Positions 57,147 to 64,000 of a stretch of 64,000 nt of DNA are shown here, piece by piece. Made by a program: the position numbers and the translations under genes. The notes below the pieces were generated by a model. The model was given only the letters and a program-made list of their open reading frames with translations, had not been told where the DNA came from and ran no database searches. The DNA comes from Agrobacterium larrymoorei (lineage in GTDB: Bacteria > Pseudomonadota > Alphaproteobacteria > Rhizobiales > Rhizobiaceae). The stretch is from assembly GCF_005145045.1 (NCBI RefSeq), contig NZ_CP039691.1, positions 1,748,001 to 1,812,000 of the forward strand, in the 5' to 3' direction. Every line of letters starts with the position of its first letter. The stretch's first letter is position 1.

Positions 57147-57182
57147 CGATACCGCCGAATTCATTTGAACTTGGCGGTATCG
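57147..57182 (+). promoter_or_regulatory. Hairpin after the LTA-synthase-like gene
   Basis: The stem CGATACCGCC / GGCGGTATCG (57147-57156 and 57173-57182) is perfect over 10 bp and extends inward by about six more pairs with one mismatch to a 4-nt loop. It has no uridine run, so it is not a standard terminator; it may protect a 3' end or act as a leader element for the next gene. Confidence 0.55.
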
Positions 57183-57186
57183 TGCG

Positions 57187-57218
57187 CTTATCTCCGCTTA
57201 TGCGACGCCGGAGATAAG
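57187..57218 (+). promoter_or_regulatory. Hairpin sequestering the ribosome binding site of the DUF1003 gene
   Basis: CTTATCTCCG (57187-57196) pairs perfectly with CGGAGATAAG (57209-57218) across a 12-nt loop. The 3' arm contains the GGAG ribosome binding site and ends two bases before the ATG at 57221. In the folded state initiation should be blocked. Confidence 0.65.
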
Positions 57219-57220
57219 TC

Positions 57221-57742
57221 ATGTCTGCCATTCCCGATTACATCGTGTCCCACTTCAAGCGCTCATCCAGAGACATTGGCGAAATCGAAAAGAAAATTCT
57301 GCACGTCGCCCATCAGAGGCAGTTGATCTCCACGGATACCAATGCCGCATTTTCCAAACATGCCAGCGTAGGCGAGAGGCTGGCGGATAGCATCGCCCGC
57401 ATCGGTGGCTCCTGGGGCTTCATCATCGGATTCATGCTCTTCCTGCTGGTCTGGGCCGTCATCAATACCATCGTTCTGACGACGAATGCCTTCGACCCCT
57501 ACCCATTCGTCTTCCTCAACCTCATCCTCTCCATGCTCGCCGCCATCCAGGCGCCCATCATCATGATGTCCCAGAACCGTCAGGCCGCGCGTGACAGGTT
57601 CGAAGCGGAGAAAGATTATGAGGTCAATCTGAAGTCGGAACTGGAAGTTTTATCGCTGCACGAAAAGATAGACGTCAAGGTTCTGGCCGAACTTGCTGCT
57701 TTGCGACAGGAGATAGCCAGGCTTCATCACCGGTCTGAATAG
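57221..57742 (+). CDS. DUF1003 membrane protein
   Basis: A 173-residue protein of the DUF1003 family. Two membrane helices (about 66-88 and 98-115) carry the family signatures GSWGFIIGFMLFLLVWAVIN and DPYPFVFLNLILSMLAAIQAPIIMMSQNRQ. A helical C-terminal cytoplasmic region follows (KDYEVNLKSELEVLSLHEKID). Function is unknown; members are widespread. Its ribosome binding site is inside a perfect 10-bp hairpin. Confidence 0.9.
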   Translation: MSAIPDYIVSHFKRSSRDIGEIEKKILHVAHQRQLISTDTNAAFSKHASVGERLADSIARIGGSWGFIIGFMLFLLVWAVINTIVLTTNAFDPYPFVFLNLILSMLAAIQAPIIMMSQNRQAARDRFEAEKDYEVNLKSELEVLSLHEKIDVKVLAELAALRQEIARLHHRSE

Positions 57743-58000
57743 AAAAGCGATGCACGCCGCAAATAAGCGGTAGTCATTTTGCGGCTTTTCCTGTGCTGGT
57801 TACGAATCCGTCAGAATTCTTCGCTACAGATTGACGCAGGCATTTGTTGCATTGCACTCTAGGTCGCTGTCGCGATGGATGGTGCGAATGCGGGAATCAA
57901 TTCCGCATCACGAGGGCATCACGCTTTTCGTAGCAAAGGCAGCCAACCAGACCATTTGTGGTTCGGTGCACAATTGCAATTCAGTTCAGAGGCTTTTTCC

Positions 58001-59419
58001 ATGAACCAGTATGATCTCATCGTTGTCGGCAGTGGCCCCGCAGGCAGACGCGCCGCAATTCAGGCTGCAAAGCTGGACAAGACGGTTCTGGTTATTGAAA
58101 AAGGCAGTCGTGTCGGCGGCGTCTCGGTTCACACCGGCACCATCCCGTCCAAGACCATGCGCGAAACCGCGCTCAATCTTTCCGGCTGGCGCGAGCGCGG
58201 CTTTTATGGTCGCTCCTACCGGGTAAAGCAGGAAATCAGCGCGGAAGACCTGCGCCGCCGTTTGCTGATCACCCTCAACCACGAAGTGGAAGTGCTGGAG
58301 CATCAGTTCGCCCGCAACCGCGTGCAACACATTCGCGGCAAGGCCAGCTTCATTACGCCGGATACGCTATCCATTACCAAGGATGACGGGGAAATCATTC
58401 ATGTTGTCGGCAAGAGCATTCTGCTTGCCGTCGGCACGCGCCCCTTCCGCCCGGACTACATGCCTTTCGATGGCAAGACGGTGATCGATAGCGACGAGTT
58501 GCTCGAAATCCAGAAGCTGCCGCGCTCCATGGTCGTCATCGGCGCAGGCGTCATCGGCATAGAATATGCGACGATCTTCAGCGCGCTGGATACAGCCGTC
58601 ACGCTCATCGACCCCAAGCCGACAATGCTGGACTTCATCGACAAGGAAATCGTCGAAGACTTCACCTACCAGCTGCGCGACCGCAACATGAAGCTTCTGC
58701 TTGGCCAGAAGGCGGAGAAAGTCGAGCGCACGCCAGAGGGCAAGGTGTCCATCACGCTCGACAATGGCCGCACCATCGTAACCGAAATGGTGATGTTTGC
58801 CGCTGGCCGCATGGGCGCGACGGATACACTGAATCTTGCCGCAGCGGGCTTGGAAGCAGACAGCCGTGGTCGCCTCTCCGTAAATCCTGAAACCTTCGAG
58901 ACATCGGTTCCGGGCATTTTCGCAGCAGGTGATGTCATTGGTTTTCCAAGCCTTGCCTCTACCTCCATGGAACAGGGGCGTATCGCGGCGCGTGTCGCCG
59001 TTGGCGCAATCGGCATGGAGCCGCAGAAATATTTTCCTTACGGCATCTATGCCGTCCCGGAAATTTCCACCTGCGGCCTAACAGAAGAGGAAATGAAGGA
59101 ACGCGGCATTCCCTATGAATGCGGCATCGCGCGTTTCCGCGAAACATCGCGCGGCCATATCATGGGCCTCGACAGCGGTCTGCTGAAGCTGATCTTCTCG
59201 CTGAAAACGCGCCGCCTGCTGGGCGTCCACATTGTCGGCGAAGGTGCGACGGAACTGGTGCATATCGGTCAGGCGGTGCTGAACCTGAAGGGCACGGTGG
59301 AGTATTTCGTTGAAAATACCTTCAACTACCCCACGCTCGCCGAGGCTTACAAGATTGCTGGCCTCGACGCCTGGAACCGCATGGGCGACATCAAGAGCAG
59401 ACAGGAAGCGGCTGAATGA
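58001..59419 (+). CDS. sthA: Si-specific NAD(P)+ transhydrogenase (soluble)
   Basis: A 472-residue flavoprotein of the pyridine nucleotide-disulfide reductase superfamily. It moves hydride between NADPH and NAD+. FAD motif VVGSGPAGRRAA, NAD(P) motif VIGAGVIGIEYATIFSALD and late FAD motif FAAGDVIGFPSLAST are clear. The redox-active CxxxxC of other family members is absent: the segment reads HTGTIPSKTMRE, as in SthA. ATG 58001 gives the family start; a longer in-frame reading is unlikely. It converges on the next gene with 6 bp between stops. Confidence 0.95.
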   Translation: MNQYDLIVVGSGPAGRRAAIQAAKLDKTVLVIEKGSRVGGVSVHTGTIPSKTMRETALNLSGWRERGFYGRSYRVKQEISAEDLRRRLLITLNHEVEVLEHQFARNRVQHIRGKASFITPDTLSITKDDGEIIHVVGKSILLAVGTRPFRPDYMPFDGKTVIDSDELLEIQKLPRSMVVIGAGVIGIEYATIFSALDTAVTLIDPKPTMLDFIDKEIVEDFTYQLRDRNMKLLLGQKAEKVERTPEGKVSITLDNGRTIVTEMVMFAAGRMGATDTLNLAAAGLEADSRGRLSVNPETFETSVPGIFAAGDVIGFPSLASTSMEQGRIAARVAVGAIGMEPQKYFPYGIYAVPEISTCGLTEEEMKERGIPYECGIARFRETSRGHIMGLDSGLLKLIFSLKTRRLLGVHIVGEGATELVHIGQAVLNLKGTVEYFVENTFNYPTLAEAYKIAGLDAWNRMGDIKSRQEAAE

Positions 59420-59425
59420 GCCGCT

Positions 59426-60079
59426 TTACCATCTGATATTATATCTGGCGTTGACCGACGGCCGGAAGCGATCTTCATAGCCCTGATTGAAGCTGCCCGT
59501 CACGGTCAGGTTCTCGCCAAGTTTCTGCTCGAGGGCCACGCTTGAGCTGAACTCGTCGAATGTATCACGGCTGGCACCCGTTAGAATAAACGCCGTGCTG
59601 GTCGCGGACCGCGTCAACCGCAGGGACTGCGAAACATCTAGCCCGCTCCACTGCTGCGCCGTGCCATCATAGCGCAGCGTCATATTGCGGTTCGCCTCGA
59701 TATCGAAATCAGGCGTTGCGATGCGTTTCTGCGATGTCGTCATCGTCCAAGCGCTGGAACCGGTAATCGCGTTCATCAGCACGCCGATATCACCCGCGAT
59801 CTTGACGCCCGGCAGATTGGTGGAGAGCAACGTCATGTTGCCCCACAGCTTGACCGGCGTATCCACCAGCGCCCCGCCTTCGGAAGCGTTCATCCCCATC
59901 TCAAGCCCCGCCCGCAGCGGCGTCTCAATCGGCAGCTTCGCACCGATCCTCGCAGAATAGGAACGGTCGGAATTCTTCGCCGGAGCCCAGATCAGCCCCC
60001 GCTCCTGCGCCTTCACCTGAACCGGCAAAAACAGAATGAGGACGGCGGCAACAAGCGCACCGAGAGTTCTAATAAGCAT
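59426..60079 (-). CDS. Exported beta-rich protein, possible outer-membrane protein
   Basis: A 217-residue protein with a signal peptide (MLIRTLGALVAAVLILFLPVQVKA, then QERGLIWAP). The mature part is rich in alternating polar/hydrophobic strands (KLWGNMTLLSTNL, RNMTLRYDGTA, SVALEQKLGENLTVTGSF) and ends in the aromatic NARYNIRW. That pattern suggests an outer-membrane beta structure, with the terminal Trp as an assembly signal. GAGGAAATGAC precedes the ATG. I do not recognise a family. Confidence 0.65.
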   Translation of the reverse strand: MLIRTLGALVAAVLILFLPVQVKAQERGLIWAPAKNSDRSYSARIGAKLPIETPLRAGLEMGMNASEGGALVDTPVKLWGNMTLLSTNLPGVKIAGDIGVLMNAITGSSAWTMTTSQKRIATPDFDIEANRNMTLRYDGTAQQWSGLDVSQSLRLTRSATSTAFILTGASRDTFDEFSSSVALEQKLGENLTVTGSFNQGYEDRFRPSVNARYNIRW

Positions 60080-60635
60080 GTCATTTCCTCAAGCTTTAAG
60101 AGGAGAGCCGCCCTTGGGAGAAACAGCAAGCCTCGTCTTGGCTTGGGCGATCCTGAAATTCGGAGATCACCCGGAATCATTTACCTGCCAGCGCCTGCAC
60201 GCCAGCCTTCCCGCTGCTCGCCCATAGGCAACAGCGAACCGACAGGCGCAACCGCATCACCAGACACGCCTGAAAAAGAGATGAAACTGAGGGCATAAAG
60301 CCGGGCCACCAGAGGCGACACATTGCCCACGATGCGCAAAGGCATCGGGCAAATCACTGACCAAAGGGTGCCAGATGAACGGGAGATGAACAAGAGCAGA
60401 TGCAGCAAAATGTCATTGTGCACTGCATTGTGATCGGGAGGCAACAGGTAGGGAAAGCCCAGACCTGATCTCGTGATGCAGGAGTTGCCCTATCGCTTTC
60501 CGACTTAGATGTCTGCACGACTGCCAGAATCACAGGCCCAGGAGAGGCGGCGCCGAAACCTTCATGTCTGCGTGATGCCACCACTGTTTTGCTCAAGTTG
60601 AGAGGGTGGTTTTGGCCGAAAGCGGTTTCTCCGCT

Positions 60636-60734
60636 CGTCACCCTGCCCTCAAGCCGGGGTCCAGCCGACGCGCGTCTGCGTGTCAAAAGAGCCTTCCAGA
60701 CCAAGAACTTGGTCTGACTGGATACCGGATCATG
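60636..60734. repeat. RIME-like mosaic element, copy 3, truncated at right end
   Basis: The left arm (60636-60665, CGTCACCCTGCCCTCAAGCC) is followed by the inner CGCGCGTCTGCG and the palindrome AGACCAAGAACTTGGTCT. The right arm is present only as a roughly 17-bp remnant (CTGGATACCGGATCATG) and stops where the CACTGCTGTCCGGTT sequence begins at 60737. Confidence 0.7.
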
Positions 60735-60861
60735 TCCACTGCTGTCCGGTTGAGACTTATGGGCTTGGCATAGGGTATTGAGTGCATTTCGCCTTTTGTA
60801 ATCCGCAATTCGGACCGGCCAGTGCAACGCCAGCTGCGAATGTAGCAACGGCACTCCCACT

Positions 60862-60977
60862 CCCGTCATCCCGGACTTGATCCGGGATCCAGCCAGACCA
60901 AGTCCTTGGTCTGAAAAACTCTTTCGACGCGCAGACGCGCGCCTGCTGGACCCCAGCTCGAGGCCGGGGTGACGGGG
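60862..60977. repeat. RIME-like mosaic element, copy 4, complete
   Basis: Arms at 60862-60893 (CGTCATCCCGGACTTGATCC core) and 60945-60977 (inverse, diverged) flank the palindromes AGACCAAGTCCTTGGTCT and GACGCGCAGACGCGC, in the opposite order to copy 3. Copies 3 and 4 therefore face each other. Confidence 0.75.
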
Positions 60978-61090
60978 GGAGGAAACGTTTTCGCCCAAAA
61001 CGTACCTCAGTCAAACCAGGCAAGAATGCCCGTCCCGGGAATCTACCACGCTGCATCTGCAGAGGGGGATTTAGACCTCAGCGACAAACC

Positions 61091-61389
61091 CACTGCTGTC
61101 CGGTTTAGATTGTTGAGCCCTTTATACAAAGCCAGAGGTTTAAGGAGAGATGTTAAATCCACCCACCTCCGTCATCCTCGGCCTTGTGCCGAGGATCTAC
61201 CAACGTCAACAAAATCAATCGGTTGCAGATCCTCGGGACAAGCCCGAGGATGACGGAGGTGGATTTTGCGACGCTCATCTCCCCCGGCAAATATCGTTCT
61301 CTCATCGACGTCCAGATCGCAAAAATATCCAAAATGAAGCAGCATAAGTAGATTAAGGCTACTCCGAAAATCTAAACCGAACAGCAGTG
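61091..61389. mobile_element. Possible short non-autonomous element bounded by 21-bp inverted repeats
   Basis: CACTGCTGTCCGGTTTAGATT (61091-61111) and its inverse at 61369-61389 match at 20 of 21 positions and enclose 299 bp. A third copy of the first 15 bases stands at 60737. No transposase frame lies inside. Ends like these could be IS termini, making this a MITE-like or decayed element. No clear target duplication was found. Confidence 0.45.
61155..61266. repeat. Long inverted repeat nested inside the 299-bp element
   Basis: Two arms of about 45 bp (starting AAATCCACC...CCTCCGTCATCCTCGG and its inverse ending GGTGGATTT) surround a short centre with inner dyads CCTCGG/CCGAGG. The arm resembles the terminal arm of the mosaic elements but with a different core. 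Confidence 0.75.
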
Positions 61390-61462
61390 AGATAAACCCC
61401 AGAATGACGGCAGTGAAGAGCCGTTAATCAGTTAGAACTTTGGGCAAATAATAACCCCAACA

Positions 61463-61496
61463 ACAAAAAAGGCCGCAGCTTTCGCCACGGCCTTTC
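61463..61496 (-). terminator. Intrinsic terminator of tig
   Basis: On the minus strand AAAGGCCG..CGGCCTTT with a GAAA loop is followed by TTTTTTGTTG. It begins 25 bp after the tig stop. Confidence 0.9.
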
Positions 61497-61520
61497 AGAA
61501 ACATCAATGAGAAGAGCAGA

Positions 61521-62996
61521 TTACTCTGCGTCGCCTTCTGCTGCCTTCTTCTTGGCAGGGGCCTTCTTCTTCGGAGCGGCTTCTTCGCCTTCAGCGGCGT
61601 CTACCTTGGCAGCGGCCTTCTTCTTGGCGGGGGCCTTCTTCTTGGTGTCGGCGCCTTCTTCAGCGTCGTCAGCCAGAAGCTCTTCCTTGGAAACGGTCTT
61701 GTCCGTAACGGAGATTTCGGTCAGCAGCTTGTCGATGACCTTTTCTTCGAAGATTGGAGCGCGGAGCGAAGCGGAAGCGCCGGGCGTGTTGCGGAAGAAA
61801 TCGAGGATTTCCTTCTGCTGGCCAGGGAACTGCTGCAACTGCTGGAACAGCGCGCGCTGCATTTCTTCTTCGGTAACTTCAACGCCAGCCTTCTCGCCGA
61901 TTTCGGAGAGAACGAGGCCGAGACGAACGCGGCGCTCAGCAAGCTTGCGATACTCTTCGCGTGCTTCTTCTTCCGTGGTGTCTTCGTCAGCAAAAGTCTT
62001 GCCGGACTGTTCCAGATCGGTGTTGATCTGACGCCAGATGTTGTCGAACTCTGCGTCTACGAGGCCAGTAGGCGTTTCGAACTTGTAGAGTTCGTCGAGC
62101 TGGTCGAGAATCTGACGCTTTACCTTCTGGCGGGTGATGTTGCCATACTGGCTTTCGATCTGGCCGCGAACGATTTCCTTGAGCTTTTCAGCGGATTCGA
62201 GGCCGAGCTTGGTTGCCAGTTCGTCGTTGATTTCAACGTCGGCAGCGGCAGCCACTTCCTTGACGGTGATGTCGAAGGTGGCTTCCTTGCCTGCCAGTTC
62301 AGCAGCCGGATATTCAGTCGGGAAGGTAACGGTGATCTGCTTCTCGTCGCCAGCCTTGACGCCGACCAGTTGGTCTTCGAAGCCCGGAATGAAGCGACCG
62401 GAGCCGATAACCAGCTCTGCATCTTCAGCAGCACCGCCATCGAATGCAACGCCATCGACCTTGCCGAGATAGTTCATGGTGACGCGGTCGCCTTCAGCGG
62501 CCTTGCCCTTCTTGGTCTCGTAGGTGCGGGCGCTTTCAGCGATCTTGAGGATCTGCTCGTTGATTTCGTCTTCCGAAACTTCAACGACTTCGCGCGTTAC
62601 CTTGATACCGTCATTCGACTTCAGTTCGATTGCCGGGATGATTTCGTAAGCGAGGTTGAATTCGAAATCGGCTTCGGCAGACAGAATCTTTTCAGCTTCT
62701 TTTTCGTCTTCCGTCATGGAGATTGCAGGCTGCGTTGCAGACTTTTCGCCACGGCTGGAGATGATTTCCGAAGGCTTGTCGCGAACGAGTTCGTTGACGA
62801 GATCTGCCATGATGGACTTGCCATACATCTTCTTCAGATGAGCAGCGGGCACCTTGCCGGGGCGGAAGCCGTTAATGCGGACCTTGTCCTTGGCGTCAGC
62901 GAGGCGCTCGTCCAGGCGAGCCTTCATGTCAGCGGCCGGAATGACGACCTTGATTTCGCGCTTCAGCCCTTCAGCGAGCGTTTCGATAACCTGCAT
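61521..62996 (-). CDS. tig: Trigger factor (ribosome-associated chaperone)
   Basis: A protein of about 491 residues. The N-terminal ribosome-binding domain carries the signature [18 protein letters not shown] (about 43-60). An FKBP-type prolyl isomerase domain (about 150-235, [14 protein letters not shown] and [15 protein letters not shown]) and a helical C-terminal chaperone arm follow. The last 50 residues are a Lys/Ala/Glu-rich tail with repeated [11 protein letters not shown] units, a feature of rhizobial trigger factors. ATG 62996 has AAGG at seven bases; ATG 63002 is two codons upstream. Confidence 0.97.
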   Translation of the reverse strand: MQVIETLAEGLKREIKVVIPAADMKARLDERLADAKDKVRINGFRPGKVPAAHLKKMYGKSIMADLVNELVRDKPSEIISSRGEKSATQPAISMTEDEKEAEKILSAEADFEFNLAYEIIPAIELKSNDGIKVTREVVEVSEDEINEQILKIAESARTYETKKGKAAEGDRVTMNYLGKVDGVAFDGGAAEDAELVIGSGRFIPGFEDQLVGVKAGDEKQITVTFPTEYPAAELAGKEATFDITVKEVAAAADVEINDELATKLGLESAEKLKEIVRGQIESQYGNITRQKVKRQILDQLDELYKFETPTGLVDAEFDNIWRQINTDLEQSGKTFADEDTTEEEAREEYRKLAERRVRLGLVLSEIGEKAGVEVTEEEMQRALFQQLQQFPGQQKEILDFFRNTPGASASLRAPIFEEKVIDKLLTEISVTDKTVSKEELLADDAEEGADTKKKAPAKKKAAAKVDAAEGEEAAPKKKAPAKKKAAEGDAE

Positions 62997-63183
62997 TTTC
63001 ATACCTTCACATCATGGCGGCGGTGCTCAGACAGCCGTTGGTTTACTTTCGAGCACAGCGCCGGAACCTAAATTCACCGGCCGTGGCTATAAAACTTGCA
63101 TGCACAGGCGCGTTGCGGTGCAATTGTGCCTGAGCCAGGGAAACCGTAAAGCAAAACACTTCACCCTGTTTCCCGGCGATTTA

Positions 63184-63268
63184 TGGTGCGGGTAGAGGGA
63201 CTCGAACCCCCACAACTCTCGTCGCCAGAACCTAAATCTGGTGCGTCTACCAATTCCGCCATACCCGC
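63184..63268 (-). tRNA. tRNA-Leu (anticodon TAG)
   Basis: An 85-nt class II tRNA with a variable arm and encoded CCA. On the minus strand it starts GCGGGTATGGCGGAATTGGTAG, has the anticodon arm CCAGA-TTTAGGT-TCTGG and the T arm GGGGGTTCGAGTCCCTC, and ends TACCCGCACCA. Anticodon TAG reads CUA/CUN leucine codons. Confidence 0.97.
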
Positions 63269-63822
63269 GCTCTTTAAATCCACATAAACAACATCTGGCA
63301 CATGAGGCCTTCCGGAGCGCGGCGTCTCTATATCATCCGTTTTCAGCAGCGCAAAGGAAAAATGAAGCCATACACGGCCTATTTCCATGGCTTCCAGACG
63401 CATACATGACAATAATGCGAATGCCGAAGCTGGAAATTCGCCAACCTCCCCTGCCCAACTCGCGAAGCGACCGAGAATCGCCTTTGGCTCAACAGGTGCC
63501 AACTTAGCCGGAGAAATATCGCAACGTCTTTAAATATGCAGGCGCATTAAACCTGGAGCGACGGCACAAGCATTACGTGCATCAACGGCATTCCATGCAT
63601 CAATCGATATAAGAATACTCACAAATCCTGCTAAAATGGCGTCGAATTATGCATTCATTAACGAAATTACACAGGATTCATCGCTTGACCTGCGTACAGC
63701 GCATAGGTGGCATCTTTCTTTGTCTGTTTTTGTTCCCGCTAAAACGATTATATTCGGGCTCAGCAAACAAGTTCAGAGCCGATCCCAAGCGGCGCTGACA
63801 GACCGAACCAAGGATGAAGACC
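63269..63822. other. Intergenic region between tRNA-Leu and the DUF1127 gene
   Basis: About 550 bp. Near its start is the probable tRNA-Leu promoter (63327-63354). The rest is AT-rich around 63600-63760 and must contain the DUF1127 promoter; TTGACC near 63684 is the only good -35-like sequence. An open frame at 63636-63878 overlaps the DUF1127 gene in another frame and is not supported. Confidence 0.45.
63327..63354 (-). promoter_or_regulatory. Candidate promoter of tRNA-Leu
   Basis: On the minus strand TTGCGC (63354-63349) and TATAGA (63332-63327) are 16 bp apart, about 59 bp before the tRNA 5' end. Confidence 0.4.
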
Positions 63823-63969
63823 ATGAACATTGCACGCTCGCTGAACAACTGGCGCAAGTATCGTCAGACCGTAACTGAACTTGGCCGCATGAGCGACCGC
63901 GAACTGAACGACCTCGGCATTGGCCGCAACGACATCCGTCGCGTTGCCCGCACCGCCGTCGGCATCTAA
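63823..63969 (+). CDS. DUF1127 small arginine-rich protein
   Basis: A 48-residue basic protein with the DUF1127 pattern: LNNWRKYRQTVTELGRMSDRELNDLGIGRNDIRRVAR. AAGGA lies eight bases before the ATG at 63823; an in-frame ATG three codons upstream has poor spacing. Such proteins are abundant in alphaproteobacteria and in Agrobacterium have been linked to phosphate and carbon metabolism and RNA maturation. It is too short for most gene finders. A GC-rich hairpin follows. Confidence 0.92.
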   Translation: MNIARSLNNWRKYRQTVTELGRMSDRELNDLGIGRNDIRRVARTAVGI

Positions 63970-63978
63970 TATCTGACT

Positions 63979-63994
63979 GGCGGCAAATGCCGCC
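63979..63994 (+). terminator. Probable terminator hairpin of the DUF1127 gene (cut by window end)
   Basis: GGCGGC / GCCGCC (63979-63984 and 63989-63994) with loop AAAT begins 10 bp after the stop. The uridine run, if present, would lie beyond the window. Confidence 0.55.
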
Positions 63995-64000
63995 GGGTTG

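Larger units (their letters stand above)
60080..61462. other. Gene-free region with clustered inverted repeats
   Basis: About 1.4 kb without a supportable gene. The first 550 bp (60080-60630) has no recognised content. From 60636 on there are two mosaic palindromic elements, three copies of a CACTGCTGTCCGGTT end sequence, and a long inverted repeat (61155-61266). Open frames here are translations of the repeats. Confidence 0.7.

Noticed and set aside
60181..61347. Several open frames in the repeat-rich region
   Set aside because: Most of their products are translations of the palindromic repeats (typical LDPGSSPG-like peptides), and none has a ribosome binding site.
63636..63878. An 80-codon frame upstream of and overlapping DUF1127
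   Set aside because: It overlaps the well-supported DUF1127 gene in another frame and lacks a ribosome binding site.

Overview
The window looks like part of the main chromosome of a Rhizobiales alphaproteobacterium, most likely of the Agrobacterium/Rhizobium lineage. The support is a cbb3 oxidase (ccoNOQP) next to fixGHI with FixK-type boxes, a phosphatidylcholine synthase, a trigger factor with a lysine/alanine-rich tail, a LexA box of the alphaproteobacterial direct-repeat type, a malic enzyme fused to a phosphotransacetylase-like domain, a cobalamin riboswitch upstream of bluB, and RIME-like mosaic palindromes in intergenic spaces. The genus is inferred from gene content; no database search was possible.

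Layout. 1-8.8 kb: fixI (cut by the window start), fixH, fixG, then a small SRPBCC/VOC pair on the other strand, then ccoPQON. Perfect FixK/FNR dyads precede ccoN and lie between fixG and the SRPBCC gene. 8.8-17.4 kb: an exported UbiC-like protein, cobU, a probable small RNA, two membrane proteins (DUF599, DUF1624), a phosphodiesterase/diguanylate cyclase pair, a MerR regulator with a readable operator-promoter, and mgtE. 17.7-21.7 kb: an FdhF/YdeP-like molybdoenzyme, a translationally coupled winged-helix protein, a peptide-deformylase-like protein lacking key residues, an OsmC protein and a 55-residue membrane protein. 21.7-26.5 kb: a BMP-type (probably nucleoside) ABC importer. 26.6-30.5 kb: pcs, a UbiH-type hydroxylase, an AEC transporter and ccdA. 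30.6-36.5 kb: tRNA-Lys, a small Pro/Thr-rich membrane protein, eno, kdsA, lexA, a GFA protein and a GST. 36.5-41.1 kb: comEC, gltA and a PACE efflux protein. 41.4-45.4 kb: an Mla-type lipid transport operon. 45.6-55 kb: a dipeptide epimerase, an LpxH-like phosphatase, the malic enzyme, a DUF2865 protein, bluB with its riboswitch, a TolB-like protein and nadE. 55.2-60.1 kb: an LTA-synthase-like enzyme, DUF1003, the soluble transhydrogenase sthA and a small exported protein. 60.1-61.5 kb: a gene-free stretch full of nested palindromes. 61.5-64 kb: tig, tRNA-Leu and a DUF1127 small protein.

Functional threads. Microaerobic respiration is represented by ccoNOQP and fixGHI (oxidase plus copper and assembly factors), with ccdA supplying reductant for periplasmic thiol chemistry. 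Envelope biology is represented by the Mla system, pcs, kdsA, the LpxH-like enzyme and the LTA-synthase-like enzyme. Central metabolism is represented by eno, gltA, the malic enzyme, sthA and nadE. Cobalamin synthesis is represented by cobU and bluB.

Nothing here is clearly a novel mobile or defence system: there is no CRISPR array, no transposase gene and no phage module. The observations most worth following are the deformylase-like protein beside the formate-dehydrogenase-like enzyme, the candidate small RNA near 10.4 kb, the hairpin covering the ribosome binding site of the DUF1003 gene, and the layered inverted-repeat element at 61.1-61.4 kb.
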